Shown here: positions 8,037 to 16,943 of the stretch, one piece after another
Layout: every line of letters starts with the position of its first letter
Position numbering within the stretch: position 1 is the first letter of the stretch
Assembly (NCBI GenBank): GCA_903828595.1
Contig: CAIKMS010000033.1
Location: forward strand, 62,001 to 126,000
DNA: 64,000 nt
Source of the DNA: an uncultured Pseudomonadota bacterium
Lineage (GTDB): Bacteria > Pseudomonadota > Gammaproteobacteria > Steroidobacterales > Steroidobacteraceae
Reading direction: 5' to 3'
The notes under the pieces: generated by a model
What the model saw: only the letters and a program-made list of their open reading frames with translations
Database searches by the model: none
Told to the model about the DNA's origin: nothing
Program-made: the position numbers and the translations under genes

Positions 8037-9830
8037 ATGTACCGTGCACCTTTAAAAGATATTCAGTTTGCCTTAAACCGCGTAGTGGGCAGCGATGTAC
8101 TCGCCCCTTGCCCGGCATACGCCGAATATTCGACCGAAACGGCGCAAGCGATCCTTGCCGAAGCCGGGCGATTCGCGGAGTCCGTGCTGGACCCCCTGTA
8201 TACGAGTGCGGATCGTGAAGGCGCGCGCTGGACCCCGGATGGTGTGCTGACTCCATCGGGCTTTAAAAATGCCTATTCTGGCTATGTTGAGGGCGGCTGG
8301 CCACAACTGCGAGGCCCTACGGCCTACGGAGGACAAGGATCACCCACCTTGCTCCTCACCGCCGTAGACGAGCTTTTTACAGCCGCTAACGTAGCCTTTC
8401 GCCTGTGTCCACTACTAACCACCGGCGCTATTGAAGCATTGACCCAGTGCGGCAGCGACGAGCAGAAGGCAACTTTCCTACCACCGATGATCAGTGGCCA
8501 ATGGACTGGCACGATGAACCTGACTGAACCTCAGGCCGGATCGGACCTAGGATTGCTGCGAACGCGTGCCGTAGCCGATGGCGCGCACTATCGAGTGTAT
8601 GGTCAGAAAATCTTCATCACGTATGGCGAGCACGACCTTGCCGAGAATATCGTGCATATGGTGCTTGCGCGCATCGACGGTGCACCGGCCGGCGTCAAAG
8701 GCATTTCTCTTTTTATTGTGCCCAAGTTTTTGGTCAATGAAGATGGCAGCCTGGGCGAACGCAATGACGTGCACTGCGTCTCCATAGAACACAAAATGGG
8801 CATCCAGGGCAGCCCGACCTGCACCATGCTCTATGGGCAGAAAGACGGCGCGATTGGCTACCTGCTGGGTGAGCCGCATCACGGCCTTGAATACATGTTC
8901 ATCATGATGAACGCCGCACGGTTAGGGGTCGGGATTGAAGGCTATGCAGGGGCCTCCAGAGCCTATCAACGTGCCCTGGACTGGGCCCGTAATCGAGTTC
9001 AAGGAAAGCCGCCGGGACCGCCTGTGCCGACTCCTTTGCCTATTGCCTACCACCCGGATGTATACCGGATGTTAGTGACGATGAAATCGCAGATCGAGGC
9101 CATGCGATATCTCGCCCTATATACCGCAGCTCAACTGGATCTGGGTCACCACCATCACGACGCAGCCCAGCGCCAGGTTGCTCTTGCGCGTAGCGACCTG
9201 TTAATTCCGGTGGTTAAAGGCTGGAGCACGGAGACAGGCCTGGAGTTATGCTCAGTGGGTATCCAAATTCACGGCGGCATGGGCTTTATTGAAGCAACCG
9301 GCGCTGCCCAATCACTGCGTGATGCTCGAATCAGCACGATCTACGAGGGAACCACCGGGATCCAGGCCGCTGACCTGATCGGCCGCAAACTGTTCCGTGA
9401 TAAAGGCCAGGCCCTCAGCGCGCTGCTCGCCGATATCCGCCTTGAATTAGCCGCGGAGACCACCAGTGATGCAAAACTGCAGGCTGTCGTCGCAGCCACC
9501 TTGGAAAATGTTACCCGACTGGAAAGGGTAGCCAAGACACTCATTGAATTGATGAGTACCAACCCCGCGCTTGGCAGCGCGGTCTCGGTACATTTCTTAA
9601 AGCTTACAGGTCTAACGCTCGGTGCCTGGCTGATGTCACTTGCGGCTCAGCGAGCCCATGAAGATATCCAAAGTGTAGCCAGTGACTCTGAGGATTATGG
9701 ATTTTTAGAAGCGAAAATTCAGACTGCGCAGTTTTTTGCAGCGCAAATACTCCCGCAGACCCTCGGACTGGAGCAGATTATCTGCCATGGAGCCGCGGCA
9801 GTGATCGACAACAATCCAGCGCTGCTCTAG
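8037..9830 (+). CDS. Acyl-CoA dehydrogenase, long form with C-terminal domain (DmdC-like)
   Basis: A 597-residue flavoprotein that oxidises an acyl-CoA to the enoyl-CoA. It has the N-terminal helical domain, the FAD-binding NLTEPQAGSD (161-170), the IHGGMGFIEATGA region and the catalytic glutamate in IYEGTTG (E437), then an extra C-terminal helical domain typical of the ~600-residue class that includes DmdC and some FadE proteins. The ATG at 8037 has GAGGAA eight bases upstream. Its position opposite metY is compatible with methylthio-acyl metabolism, but substrate chain and type cannot be read from sequence. Confidence 0.9.
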   Translation: MYRAPLKDIQFALNRVVGSDVLAPCPAYAEYSTETAQAILAEAGRFAESVLDPLYTSADREGARWTPDGVLTPSGFKNAYSGYVEGGWPQLRGPTAYGGQGSPTLLLTAVDELFTAANVAFRLCPLLTTGAIEALTQCGSDEQKATFLPPMISGQWTGTMNLTEPQAGSDLGLLRTRAVADGAHYRVYGQKIFITYGEHDLAENIVHMVLARIDGAPAGVKGISLFIVPKFLVNEDGSLGERNDVHCVSIEHKMGIQGSPTCTMLYGQKDGAIGYLLGEPHHGLEYMFIMMNAARLGVGIEGYAGASRAYQRALDWARNRVQGKPPGPPVPTPLPIAYHPDVYRMLVTMKSQIEAMRYLALYTAAQLDLGHHHHDAAQRQVALARSDLLIPVVKGWSTETGLELCSVGIQIHGGMGFIEATGAAQSLRDARISTIYEGTTGIQAADLIGRKLFRDKGQALSALLADIRLELAAETTSDAKLQAVVAATLENVTRLERVAKTLIELMSTNPALGSAVSVHFLKLTGLTLGAWLMSLAAQRAHEDIQSVASDSEDYGFLEAKIQTAQFFAAQILPQTLGLEQIICHGAAAVIDNNPALL

Positions 9831-9874
9831 CCAGTCCTGATTTTAAAGATCCCCAGAAGGTCAGGAACTAGCTC

Positions 9875-10507
9875 ATGTACCTACCCGCGCATTTTCGCGA
9901 AGAGCGCCCGGAAATTTTGGACGCGTTTATCGCCGACCATCCGTTAGCCACGATCATCGTTGCGACACCGGATGGCATGGTTGCCAATCATATGCCGGTC
10001 CAGCTTCAACGCTTTGAAGAGGACCGTGTAGTCTTACGCGGTCACATCGCTCGCGGTAACACGCTTTGGAAGGCAGCTACTGAAACATCGCCGGTGCTGG
10101 CCATCTTTGGTGGCGCCGAGCACTACATTACACCGGGTTGGTATCCAGCTAAAAAAGAACATGGCAAGGTAGTACCGACATGGAATTATTCGGTTGTCCA
10201 TGCCCACGGATTTATTCGGTTCATCGACGGTATCGAAGAAAAACGAGATCTAGTCAGCAACCTCACCGACAAGCACGAGGCGTCGCAGGCGCAACCCTGG
10301 GCCATAACTGACGCACCTGACGACTATATTCAAGGCATGCTTGCAGCCATTGTGGGTTTTGAGATCCGGGTTGACCGCCTGGAGGCAAAGTTCAAAGCCA
10401 GCCAAAATCGCAACGAAGCCGACAGAAAAGGGGTGGAATTAGGACTGACCGAGCTCGACGTCCACGCCGCTGCACGACGGGAACTGGTCCGCCCGCCATC
10501 TATCTAA
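9875..10507 (+). CDS. PaiB-type FMN-binding protein
   Basis: A 210-residue protein beginning [13 protein letters not shown], the characteristic PaiB/transcriptional-regulator-like split-barrel FMN-binding family. Also typical are the HMPVQL segment, the GHIARGN turn, [21 protein letters not shown] and the C-terminal KASQNR motif. Founding members were described as repressors of sporulation and protease genes in Bacillus, but many relatives are probably flavin- or heme-handling oxidoreductase-like proteins. It is 44 bases downstream of the acyl-CoA dehydrogenase on the same strand and may share its transcript. Role here is unknown. Confidence 0.88.
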   Translation: MYLPAHFREERPEILDAFIADHPLATIIVATPDGMVANHMPVQLQRFEEDRVVLRGHIARGNTLWKAATETSPVLAIFGGAEHYITPGWYPAKKEHGKVVPTWNYSVVHAHGFIRFIDGIEEKRDLVSNLTDKHEASQAQPWAITDAPDDYIQGMLAAIVGFEIRVDRLEAKFKASQNRNEADRKGVELGLTELDVHAAARRELVRPPSI

Positions 10508-10548
10508 AGGCATCATCTTTTTTATTGCTCATCAAAAACTGGAACACC

Positions 10549-11403
10549 ATGGCTTTATCTGAGCTTGCTACACCCAACGCCAACCAAATAAAAACCTGGA
10601 ATGAGAAATCAGGACCGACTTGGGTTAAGTATCGAGAGCAACTTGATGCGCAAATCCGCGAACTTGGCCTAGCGGCCCTGGATCGGCTCAGCCCCAAGCC
10701 CGGCGACCGTAGTTTGGATATTGGTTGTGGCTGTGGGGATACCGTGCTGCAACTGGCCGCGGCCGTAGGCGATACCGGTCACGTTACCGGAATTGATATT
10801 TCACGACCCATGCTTGAGGTGGCGCAGCACAGAGCTGAGCAACAAGGCTTCACTAACATTACGTTCAAAGAACTGGATGCTCAAGAAGCCCCACTACCCA
10901 ACGCCGGTTATGACGCTTTGTATTCTCGGTTTGGTGTCATGTTCTTTGACGACCCCGAAAAAGCGTTTCGAAATTTGCATGCCAGCCTTCGACCCGGAGG
11001 TCGCCTCGCGTTCGTCTGCTGGCGCACGATCCAGGAAAATCCATGGATGCTCGAGCCGTTCAAGGCTGCCCAATCGGTGCTCCCGCCCATCCCTGCGAGT
11101 GACCCGCTAGCACCTGGGCCGTATGCATTGGCCAATCCCGATCGGCTCGAGCGTCTCCTGCATCAAGCTGACTTTAGGCACACTACCATCGAGCGCTACG
11201 ACACATGGGTTGGCGGCCAGAGCCTGGACGATGCCACCCAACTGAGCTTGAAGGTGGGTCCTCTAGGCACCGTCCTGCGGGAGAACCCACACTATCTAGA
11301 CTCGGTCACTGACGTTGTTAGACTGGCTTTACAGCCCTATAACACCGACTCGGGTGTACAGATGCGAGCCGGTGTCTGGTTGGTCACCGCCAGCCAGGGT
11401 TAG
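10549..11403 (+). CDS. Class I SAM-dependent methyltransferase
   Basis: A 284-residue methyltransferase with motif [10 protein letters not shown] (56-64) and the acidic ribose-binding GIDIS (81-85), followed by a motif-II-like [10 protein letters not shown] and a motif-III-like [12 protein letters not shown]. The overall layout resembles UbiE/small-molecule methyltransferases. The ATG at 10549 is preferred over a TTG eight codons upstream because the motif-bearing domain begins shortly after it; the ribosome-binding site is weak for both. It sits between the PaiB-type gene and the DUF3237 pair. Substrate unknown. Confidence 0.85.
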   Translation: MALSELATPNANQIKTWNEKSGPTWVKYREQLDAQIRELGLAALDRLSPKPGDRSLDIGCGCGDTVLQLAAAVGDTGHVTGIDISRPMLEVAQHRAEQQGFTNITFKELDAQEAPLPNAGYDALYSRFGVMFFDDPEKAFRNLHASLRPGGRLAFVCWRTIQENPWMLEPFKAAQSVLPPIPASDPLAPGPYALANPDRLERLLHQADFRHTTIERYDTWVGGQSLDDATQLSLKVGPLGTVLRENPHYLDSVTDVVRLALQPYNTDSGVQMRAGVWLVTASQG

Positions 11404-11461
11404 TTGCGTCTGACTTTTGGATTTGAACGCTCGCAAACTGAAACCCATGGGGGACTATAAA

Positions 11462-12022
11462 ATGGATCGGCGCAGTGTCTTGCTAGGCCTCACTCTCCCG
11501 GTAATTGGTAGCCCGTCTCGTACCGATGCAGCCGCTACCGCCGCGGCCCCCTTTACCCCACAACGCCATGATATGCCGACCCTGGAGTTCGCCTACGAGG
11601 CAACAGTGCTGCTGGCACCGGACGTGTCTCATGGGAAAACCCCTTTAGGGGAGCGTACGCGAGCGCCGATTATCGGTGGTACCTTCGCGGGCCCTCGTAT
11701 TAGCGGCCGCGTCATTTCAGGTGGCGCGGACTGGCAGTTAATGCGCGCCGACGGCTATCTAGTCCTTGAGGCCGACTATTTCATGGAGGCCTCTGATGGG
11801 ACGCAAATTCGCGTACACAACAAAGGGCTTTGGCATAGCCCAACCGGGGATTGGCCGGCTGACTACGCATTGACGACACCCGAATTTGAAGCACCCATGG
11901 GAACCCATGATTGGCTGAACAGGCATGTATTTGTAGGCACGGTTGGGCCAGGCCCGGGTAAGGAACCAGCCGTAGTGATTACCGTCTACACAATACTTCC
12001 CCCAATGACGGCTGTGGGCTGA
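11462..12022 (+). CDS. Exported DUF3237-family protein
   Basis: A DUF3237 protein (about 185 residues from this start) with an N-terminal segment MDRRSVLLGLTLP that looks like a twin-arginine signal, followed by an Ala-rich cleavage region. The body carries the family's features: LEFAYEA strand, GTFAGPRISGRVISGGADWQ and a second ADYFMEASDGTQIRVHNKG strand set, forming a small beta-barrel. Upstream in-frame codons (from 11417) add no recognisable feature. Its stop TGA overlaps the next ATG by one base (TGATG at 12020-12024), so the two DUF3237 genes are likely translationally coupled. DUF3237 has no settled biochemical role. Confidence 0.75.
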   Translation: MDRRSVLLGLTLPVIGSPSRTDAAATAAAPFTPQRHDMPTLEFAYEATVLLAPDVSHGKTPLGERTRAPIIGGTFAGPRISGRVISGGADWQLMRADGYLVLEADYFMEASDGTQIRVHNKGLWHSPTGDWPADYALTTPEFEAPMGTHDWLNRHVFVGTVGPGPGKEPAVVITVYTILPPMTAVG

Positions 12023-12477
12023 TGACAGGCGTCGTTTCCACACAGCCACTACTCTATTTTTGTGTAAACGTGGGGTCAGCGCTGACCGTGGGTCACCTCG
12101 GTGGCGGTCTGCGCCGCTTCATACCCATTACCGGTGGCACGGTTAGCGGCGCGCATGAAGGGGTGATTTTGCCCGGTGGTGGCGATTGGCAGACCGTCTT
12201 AGCCGATGGCTCTTTGGAACTGGAAGCGCGCTACCATATATCCATTGGGGATGCTGTTGTTGAAGTCCAATCCAACGGCTTACGTACGGGCTCCCCGGAG
12301 GTACTAGCCCGCTTATCGGCCGGTGAGATCGTACCAACGCAGGAGTATTATTTTCGTACTGCGGTTCGTTTGCGCAGTGGCGATGAGAAGCTCGCCTACT
12401 TAAACAAGTTGCTTTTCGTGAGCACGGGCGAGCGTCGAGCCTCGCAAGTGCATCTTTCTATCATTCCAATTCTTTAG
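12022..12477 (+). CDS. DUF3237-family protein, cytosolic paralogue
   Basis: A 151-residue second DUF3237 protein without a clear signal peptide. It has the same pattern as its upstream neighbour: ITGGTVSGAHEGVILPGGGDWQ, then LADGSLELEARYHI. The two are clearly diverged, not a recent duplication. The ATG overlaps the upstream stop by one base and the FAD monooxygenase starts eight bases after this stop, so a single polycistronic unit is likely. One predicted exported and one cytosolic member in the same operon is unusual and may mean they handle the same ligand in two compartments. Confidence 0.75.
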   Translation: MTGVVSTQPLLYFCVNVGSALTVGHLGGGLRRFIPITGGTVSGAHEGVILPGGGDWQTVLADGSLELEARYHISIGDAVVEVQSNGLRTGSPEVLARLSAGEIVPTQEYYFRTAVRLRSGDEKLAYLNKLLFVSTGERRASQVHLSIIPIL

Positions 12478-12485
12478 GTGCTTGC

Positions 12486-13739
12486 ATGCGTATTGCCATC
12501 ATAGGCGGCGGGATCGTCGGCTTAACTACCGCACTAAGCCTGGCACGGGTCGGCCTAAAACCTACGGTATACGAAGCGGTCGTGGAACCCGCCCCGCTGG
12601 GCGTAGGAATCAATTTACTTCCACATGCCGTCCGCGAGCTCAGTGAATTGGGGCTACTTGAAAAGTTAAAAACGATTGGAGTGCCGATTGAGGAACTGAT
12701 TTATTGGATGTCGGATGGCCGTGAAGTATGGCGCGAACCACGAGGCACTAAGGCCGGCTATGGCTGGCCACAGATAGCCATCCATCGCGGTCGTTTACAA
12801 ATGCTTCTCTTAGAAGAGGCCACCCGTGCTCTCGGCAAATCGTCAATCCAATTTGCCCGTTCATTAAAGTCTATCGAGCAAAGTGCCGATGTGGTGTCGC
12901 TTTTGTTTACCGATAGGCAAACAGGTCTGCCTTGCCCACCGGTTGAGGCGGATCTTGTCATTGCGGCTGATGGCATTCATTCTGCCGTGCGACGACAACT
13001 TTATCCCTCGGAAGGCATTCCCAAGTGGAATGGGATCTCGTTATTCCGCGGCACCTCGCGCCTACCCCCTAACACGGTTGGACCCAGTACCTACTGGGCG
13101 GGGCATTCAAAACAAAAATTTGTCGGCTATCCCATATCGACAGATCCCAACAGTGGCGAGATTTTGTTGAACTGGATTTGTGATTTACCCACCGGCACAC
13201 CGGGTTCTACGCCTCGTGAGGACTGGAACCGGCGCGCTGATCCGAGTCTTTTGATCGAGCGTTACCAAGGCTGGCGGCTGCCGGGCCTTGATGTCCTTAG
13301 CATTGTGTCAGCAGCCAAGCAGGTACTGGAATTTCCGATGGTCGATCGCGATCCATTGCCGCAGTGGACCTTCGGTCGGGTCACACTTGCCGGTGATGCC
13401 GCGCATCCCATGTACCCGATTGGGTCTAACGGCGCCACACAAGGCATCATTGACGCCCGAGCGCTGGCGTTCTACGTGGCAACTCAACCATCAATAGCCT
13501 CGGCGCTTAAATCCTATGAAGACGCTCGTCGTCCACCGACCAGCGAGATTGTCCTGACCAACCGTGCCCACGGCCCGGATCGTGTGTTGGAAGTGGCTAA
13601 CGAGCGCGGGCATGATCCGGCCATTGCACTGGATAGTGTTTTCCCGCTAACGGAACGCGCCAGCATTGCACAGGGCTATAAGGCGGTAGCAGGCTTTGAT
13701 CCGACGCAGTTAGCACAGCGACAGAGCTATACCCCCTGA
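12486..13739 (+). CDS. FAD-dependent monooxygenase (aromatic hydroxylase type)
   Basis: A 417-residue class A flavoprotein monooxygenase. The N-terminal dinucleotide fold is RIAIIGGGIVGLTTALSLA; the second FAD motif, near residue 303, is LAGDAAHPMYPIGSNGATQG, and DLVIAADGIHSAVRRQL is the middle DG motif. Such enzymes hydroxylate aromatic or other activated substrates with NAD(P)H and O2. The closest style is salicylate-hydroxylase-like proteins. It follows the DUF3237 pair after eight bases and precedes a 2-hydroxy-acid dehydrogenase by 26 bases. The substrate is unknown. Confidence 0.87.
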   Translation: MRIAIIGGGIVGLTTALSLARVGLKPTVYEAVVEPAPLGVGINLLPHAVRELSELGLLEKLKTIGVPIEELIYWMSDGREVWREPRGTKAGYGWPQIAIHRGRLQMLLLEEATRALGKSSIQFARSLKSIEQSADVVSLLFTDRQTGLPCPPVEADLVIAADGIHSAVRRQLYPSEGIPKWNGISLFRGTSRLPPNTVGPSTYWAGHSKQKFVGYPISTDPNSGEILLNWICDLPTGTPGSTPREDWNRRADPSLLIERYQGWRLPGLDVLSIVSAAKQVLEFPMVDRDPLPQWTFGRVTLAGDAAHPMYPIGSNGATQGIIDARALAFYVATQPSIASALKSYEDARRPPTSEIVLTNRAHGPDRVLEVANERGHDPAIALDSVFPLTERASIAQGYKAVAGFDPTQLAQRQSYTP

Positions 13740-13765
13740 CCCAATAAACTCGGAGGAGCCCATTT

Positions 13766-14929
13766 ATGAGGCCGGCTTGTGTCATGGATTACCGGGAGCT
13801 GGCCAAGCGCAGGCTGCCGAGGTTTTTATTTGAATACATTGATGGTGGCTCGTACAACGAGGTCACGCTGCACAACAATACCCAGGATTTGGCCAACATT
13901 CGGCTCAGGCAGCGGGTGCTCAGGGATGTTGATCGGATAGATACTTCGACTACGCTATTCGGTCAGGCATTTTCGCTACCGGTTGCCCTAGGCCCGGTGG
14001 GTCTGTCGGGTCTTTATGCCCGGCGCGGCGAAGTACAGGCGGCACAAGCCGCGCATGTCAAAGGGACGCAATTTTGTCTTTCGACCTTATCGGCTTGCTC
14101 TATTGAAGAAGTGCATGCGGGCACTCACCAGCCATTCTGGTTCCAACTCTATGTGATGCGCGATCGTAGCTTCATGCGCAGCTTGCTAACTCAAGCCGAG
14201 GTGGCGGGATGCTCTGCACTGGTGTTTACCGTTGATCTACCTACGTCCGGCGCACGCTATCGTGATACGCGGTCAGGGCTTTCGGGTGCCCCGGGGTGGC
14301 GCGGTAAAGTTATCCGGGGCTCACAAATGTTACGCTGCCCAGGCTGGCTCATGGATGTAGGCCTGCAGGGTCGCCCCCATACCTTCGGCAATCTAAGACC
14401 GCTGCTGGGTAAAGATGCCCGGTTGGAGGACTTTTTTGGTTGGATCTCAGACAATATCGACGCGTCAATAAGTTGGTCCGATCTGGAAATGGTGCGCCAG
14501 CTCTGGAAAGGACCCTTGATTATAAAAGGCATCCTCGATGCAGAGGACGCGAGGCAAGCGGCAGCCCTGGGCGTGGATGGCATTATTGTCTCCAATCACG
14601 GCGGGCGTCAGTTAGATGGGGCCTCGTCAACGGCGAATGCACTGCCCTTCATTGTTGAGGCCGTCGGTGATCGTGTAACAGTCCTGGTTGACGGCGGTAT
14701 ACGTTCAGGGCTCGACGTCCTAAAAATGCTTGCTCTGGGCGCAAAAGGCGTACTGCTCGGACGGGCCTGGGCCTACGGACTCGCAGCGCGCAAGGCCGCC
14801 GGGGTAGGCGAAGTTCTCGATATCATTCACGAGGAACTTCGTGTTGCCATGGCCCTAACGGGTTGCAAAAAAATCACGGAAATTGACGCCAATATCCTTA
14901 TAAAACCCTCAACAAAAGACAGGACCTAG
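13766..14929 (+). CDS. FMN-dependent alpha-hydroxy-acid oxidase/dehydrogenase (LldD family)
   Basis: A 387-residue TIM-barrel flavoprotein. The start is fixed by GGAGGAG nine bases before the ATG. It opens with DYRELAKRRLPRFLFEYIDGG, typical of the family's N-terminus, and has the catalytic histidine in IVSNHGGRQLDG (around residue 277) and the phosphate-binding VDGGIRSGLDVLK...GAKGVLLGRAW. Family members oxidise L-lactate, mandelate, glycolate or related 2-hydroxy acids. As last gene of the DUF3237/monooxygenase series it probably oxidises a hydroxy-acid intermediate; mandelate-like substrates are one possibility. Confidence 0.9.
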   Translation: MRPACVMDYRELAKRRLPRFLFEYIDGGSYNEVTLHNNTQDLANIRLRQRVLRDVDRIDTSTTLFGQAFSLPVALGPVGLSGLYARRGEVQAAQAAHVKGTQFCLSTLSACSIEEVHAGTHQPFWFQLYVMRDRSFMRSLLTQAEVAGCSALVFTVDLPTSGARYRDTRSGLSGAPGWRGKVIRGSQMLRCPGWLMDVGLQGRPHTFGNLRPLLGKDARLEDFFGWISDNIDASISWSDLEMVRQLWKGPLIIKGILDAEDARQAAALGVDGIIVSNHGGRQLDGASSTANALPFIVEAVGDRVTVLVDGGIRSGLDVLKMLALGAKGVLLGRAWAYGLAARKAAGVGEVLDIIHEELRVAMALTGCKKITEIDANILIKPSTKDRT

Positions 14930-14945
14930 GCGCGCTTTAGGATCT

Positions 14946-16118
14946 TTAAAGACCCATTTGTTGGGCTTGCTGCCAATAACTCCAGTCCAACCACGGCACC
15001 AAACGTTGGAGGTCTGCGCACTCGATGGTGGGGCCGCCCCACAGGCGCAGGCCTAATGGCGCGTCACGATAGTTACGGATGTCATACGCGACTGATTCTT
15101 GCTCCAGACGCGCTAAAAATCCATCCAGAAAGGCTTTTTGCTGCGCGCGCTGCAACGAATCCCACGAATGGCCGGTAAACTCAAGGCAGATAGAGGTTGG
15201 CGAGAGCGTGCGCAGATCGCGCGCGAGAAATCTTACGAACTCAGTGCGCTGGACCCAGTCCCAAACGCAGTGAAAGTTGCGCTCGGTACGCGCCCATAAT
15301 TCCGGCAGGCCGCCCACTGACTCAGCCCATCGCAAACCGTCTAACGCGTCCTCAACGCAAAGCATCGATGGCGTGTTTGTCGTGAATCCATCAAATAAGG
15401 CGGTATTCAATCGCCCGTTTTTCGTCAGTCTAAATAGTTTAGGCACGGGCCAGGTGGCTTGATACGACTCCAACCGCTCTACCGCTCGCGGGGACACAGC
15501 CAGCATGCCGTGGGCAGCTTCCCCGCCCAAGGCTTTCTGCCAACTCCAAGTCACTACGTCCAGGCGATCGAAAGGCAGCGGCATCGCAAAAATCGCTGAT
15601 GTGGCATCACAAATAGTTAAGCCCGCACGCTCTTTCGGCAACCAGTCAATCCCGGGAACGCGCACACCGGAGGAAGTACCATTCCATGCAAAAACCCAAT
15701 CATGCTCGGGATTCAGATTACCCAGAGTCGGCAAATGCCCGTAATCAGCGTCGAATAAGTGATGGGCTATTTTTAATTCGTCGGCGATATCGGTTGCCCA
15801 TGCCTTGGTAAAGGTATCAAAGGCCAGAACATCCACAGGCCTTGGACCTAACAAAGACCAGAGGGCCATCTCCACAGCGCCGGTGTCTGATGCAGGCACG
15901 ATAGCCAGGCGCCAATCATCCGGCAATCCGGCCAAATCACGACTGCGTTGGATTACCTCACGTAAGCGTTCCCGTGGCGCACCCTGTCGATGGGACCTGC
16001 CAAGCAACGCACCGTTAAGACAGTCGATGGTCCAACCCGGGCGCTTTACGCAGGGACCACAGCCAAACTGCGGTCGATGGGGTTTTTCAAGGGGCCGACT
16101 CGGCATGGGTTGCGTCAT
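14946..16118 (-). CDS. serC: Phosphoserine aminotransferase, SerC-type
   Basis: A 390-residue class-V PLP aminotransferase of the divergent phosphoserine aminotransferase type known from alphaproteobacteria and archaea. It starts with the substrate-binding PQFGCGPCVKRPGW stretch and has GSSGV-like NGTSSGVRVP, the cofactor Asp in ICDATSAIF (D171) and PLP lysine in WSWQKALGGEAAHG (K195). By family it interconverts 3-phosphohydroxypyruvate and phosphoserine. It lies 62 bases downstream of the GNAT gene on the same strand, without serA or serB nearby, so a role in another aminotransferase reaction is possible. Confidence 0.85.
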   Translation of the reverse strand: MTQPMPSRPLEKPHRPQFGCGPCVKRPGWTIDCLNGALLGRSHRQGAPRERLREVIQRSRDLAGLPDDWRLAIVPASDTGAVEMALWSLLGPRPVDVLAFDTFTKAWATDIADELKIAHHLFDADYGHLPTLGNLNPEHDWVFAWNGTSSGVRVPGIDWLPKERAGLTICDATSAIFAMPLPFDRLDVVTWSWQKALGGEAAHGMLAVSPRAVERLESYQATWPVPKLFRLTKNGRLNTALFDGFTTNTPSMLCVEDALDGLRWAESVGGLPELWARTERNFHCVWDWVQRTEFVRFLARDLRTLSPTSICLEFTGHSWDSLQRAQQKAFLDGFLARLEQESVAYDIRNYRDAPLGLRLWGGPTIECADLQRLVPWLDWSYWQQAQQMGL

Positions 16119-16180
16119 CGAAAATCCTAAAGGCCAATCCTAAAGCCAAGAGACGTTAAGCCCATTATAGGGCTGTTACT

Positions 16181-16915
16181 TCAGGGTCTGCCGGCCTTAT
16201 CAAACGCATCACGAAGTTCCTGTAATGATTGCTTCTGCTGACCATTGGGACCGAAGTTACCCGGTGCAAGCCAGGCCTCGTAGGCCGGCTTGATACGTAC
16301 CCACTCGTCGTACAGCATCGAAAACCATGCCGTATCTCGGCTGCGTCCACGAACCAACATATGCTGTCTAAATACACCTTCGAAGCTAAAGCCAAAGCGC
16401 AAGGCCGCGCGTCGCGAAGGAGCGTTCAACGCGTTGCACTTCCATTCGTAGCGTCGAAACCCGAGATCATCAAACACATAACGCATTAACAAGTATTGTG
16501 CTTCCGTGGCTGCCGCTGTGCCTCGAAGATCGGCGCCGTAAAGAATATTGCCAACCTCTATGCATCGATGTTGAACATCAATACGCATAAGTGTTTCGTA
16601 TCCAACGGCTTTGTTTGTTTCTTTGTTAATGATCGCAAAAAACAGCGGATCTAAAGATGCGGCCTTGCGGCCTACGTGATCAGCAAACGCGGCTATATTT
16701 TCGAACGGGGTTTCGAACAGGTATTGCCATACGGCATTTTGGTCCGGGCCGTGTGTTTGCGACCAAAGCGACTCGGTATGAGCATCCCTATTGAGTGGCT
16801 CTAATCGTATCCTGTGGCCATCAAGCACACAGGCTGACGGCGCAATAGCCGGATGACAAGAAACCTCCTGACCTATCGGTAATCCTGAATCTGGATCAAG
16901 GACTGCGTCGCTCAT
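16181..16915 (-). CDS. GNAT-family N-acetyltransferase (RimJ/RimL-like)
   Basis: A 244-residue acetyltransferase. The order of segments is that of the RimJ/RimL-like COG1670 group: RIRLEPLNRDAH near residue 33, AVGYETLMRIDVQHRCIEVGNILYG in the central sheet, and a C-terminal FDDLGFRRYEWKCNALN followed by SRRAALRFGFSFEGVFRQH. The ATG at 16915 is preferred to the preceding TTG because GGGAG is six bases upstream. It follows the sulfatase gene by 28 bases and is probably cotranscribed. Substrate (protein N-terminus, amine or amino acid) not determinable. Confidence 0.87.
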   Translation of the reverse strand: MSDAVLDPDSGLPIGQEVSCHPAIAPSACVLDGHRIRLEPLNRDAHTESLWSQTHGPDQNAVWQYLFETPFENIAAFADHVGRKAASLDPLFFAIINKETNKAVGYETLMRIDVQHRCIEVGNILYGADLRGTAAATEAQYLLMRYVFDDLGFRRYEWKCNALNAPSRRAALRFGFSFEGVFRQHMLVRGRSRDTAWFSMLYDEWVRIKPAYEAWLAPGNFGPNGQQKQSLQELRDAFDKAGRP

Positions 16916-16943
16916 CAAAAACTCCCGATCAGACTACCTTTCA

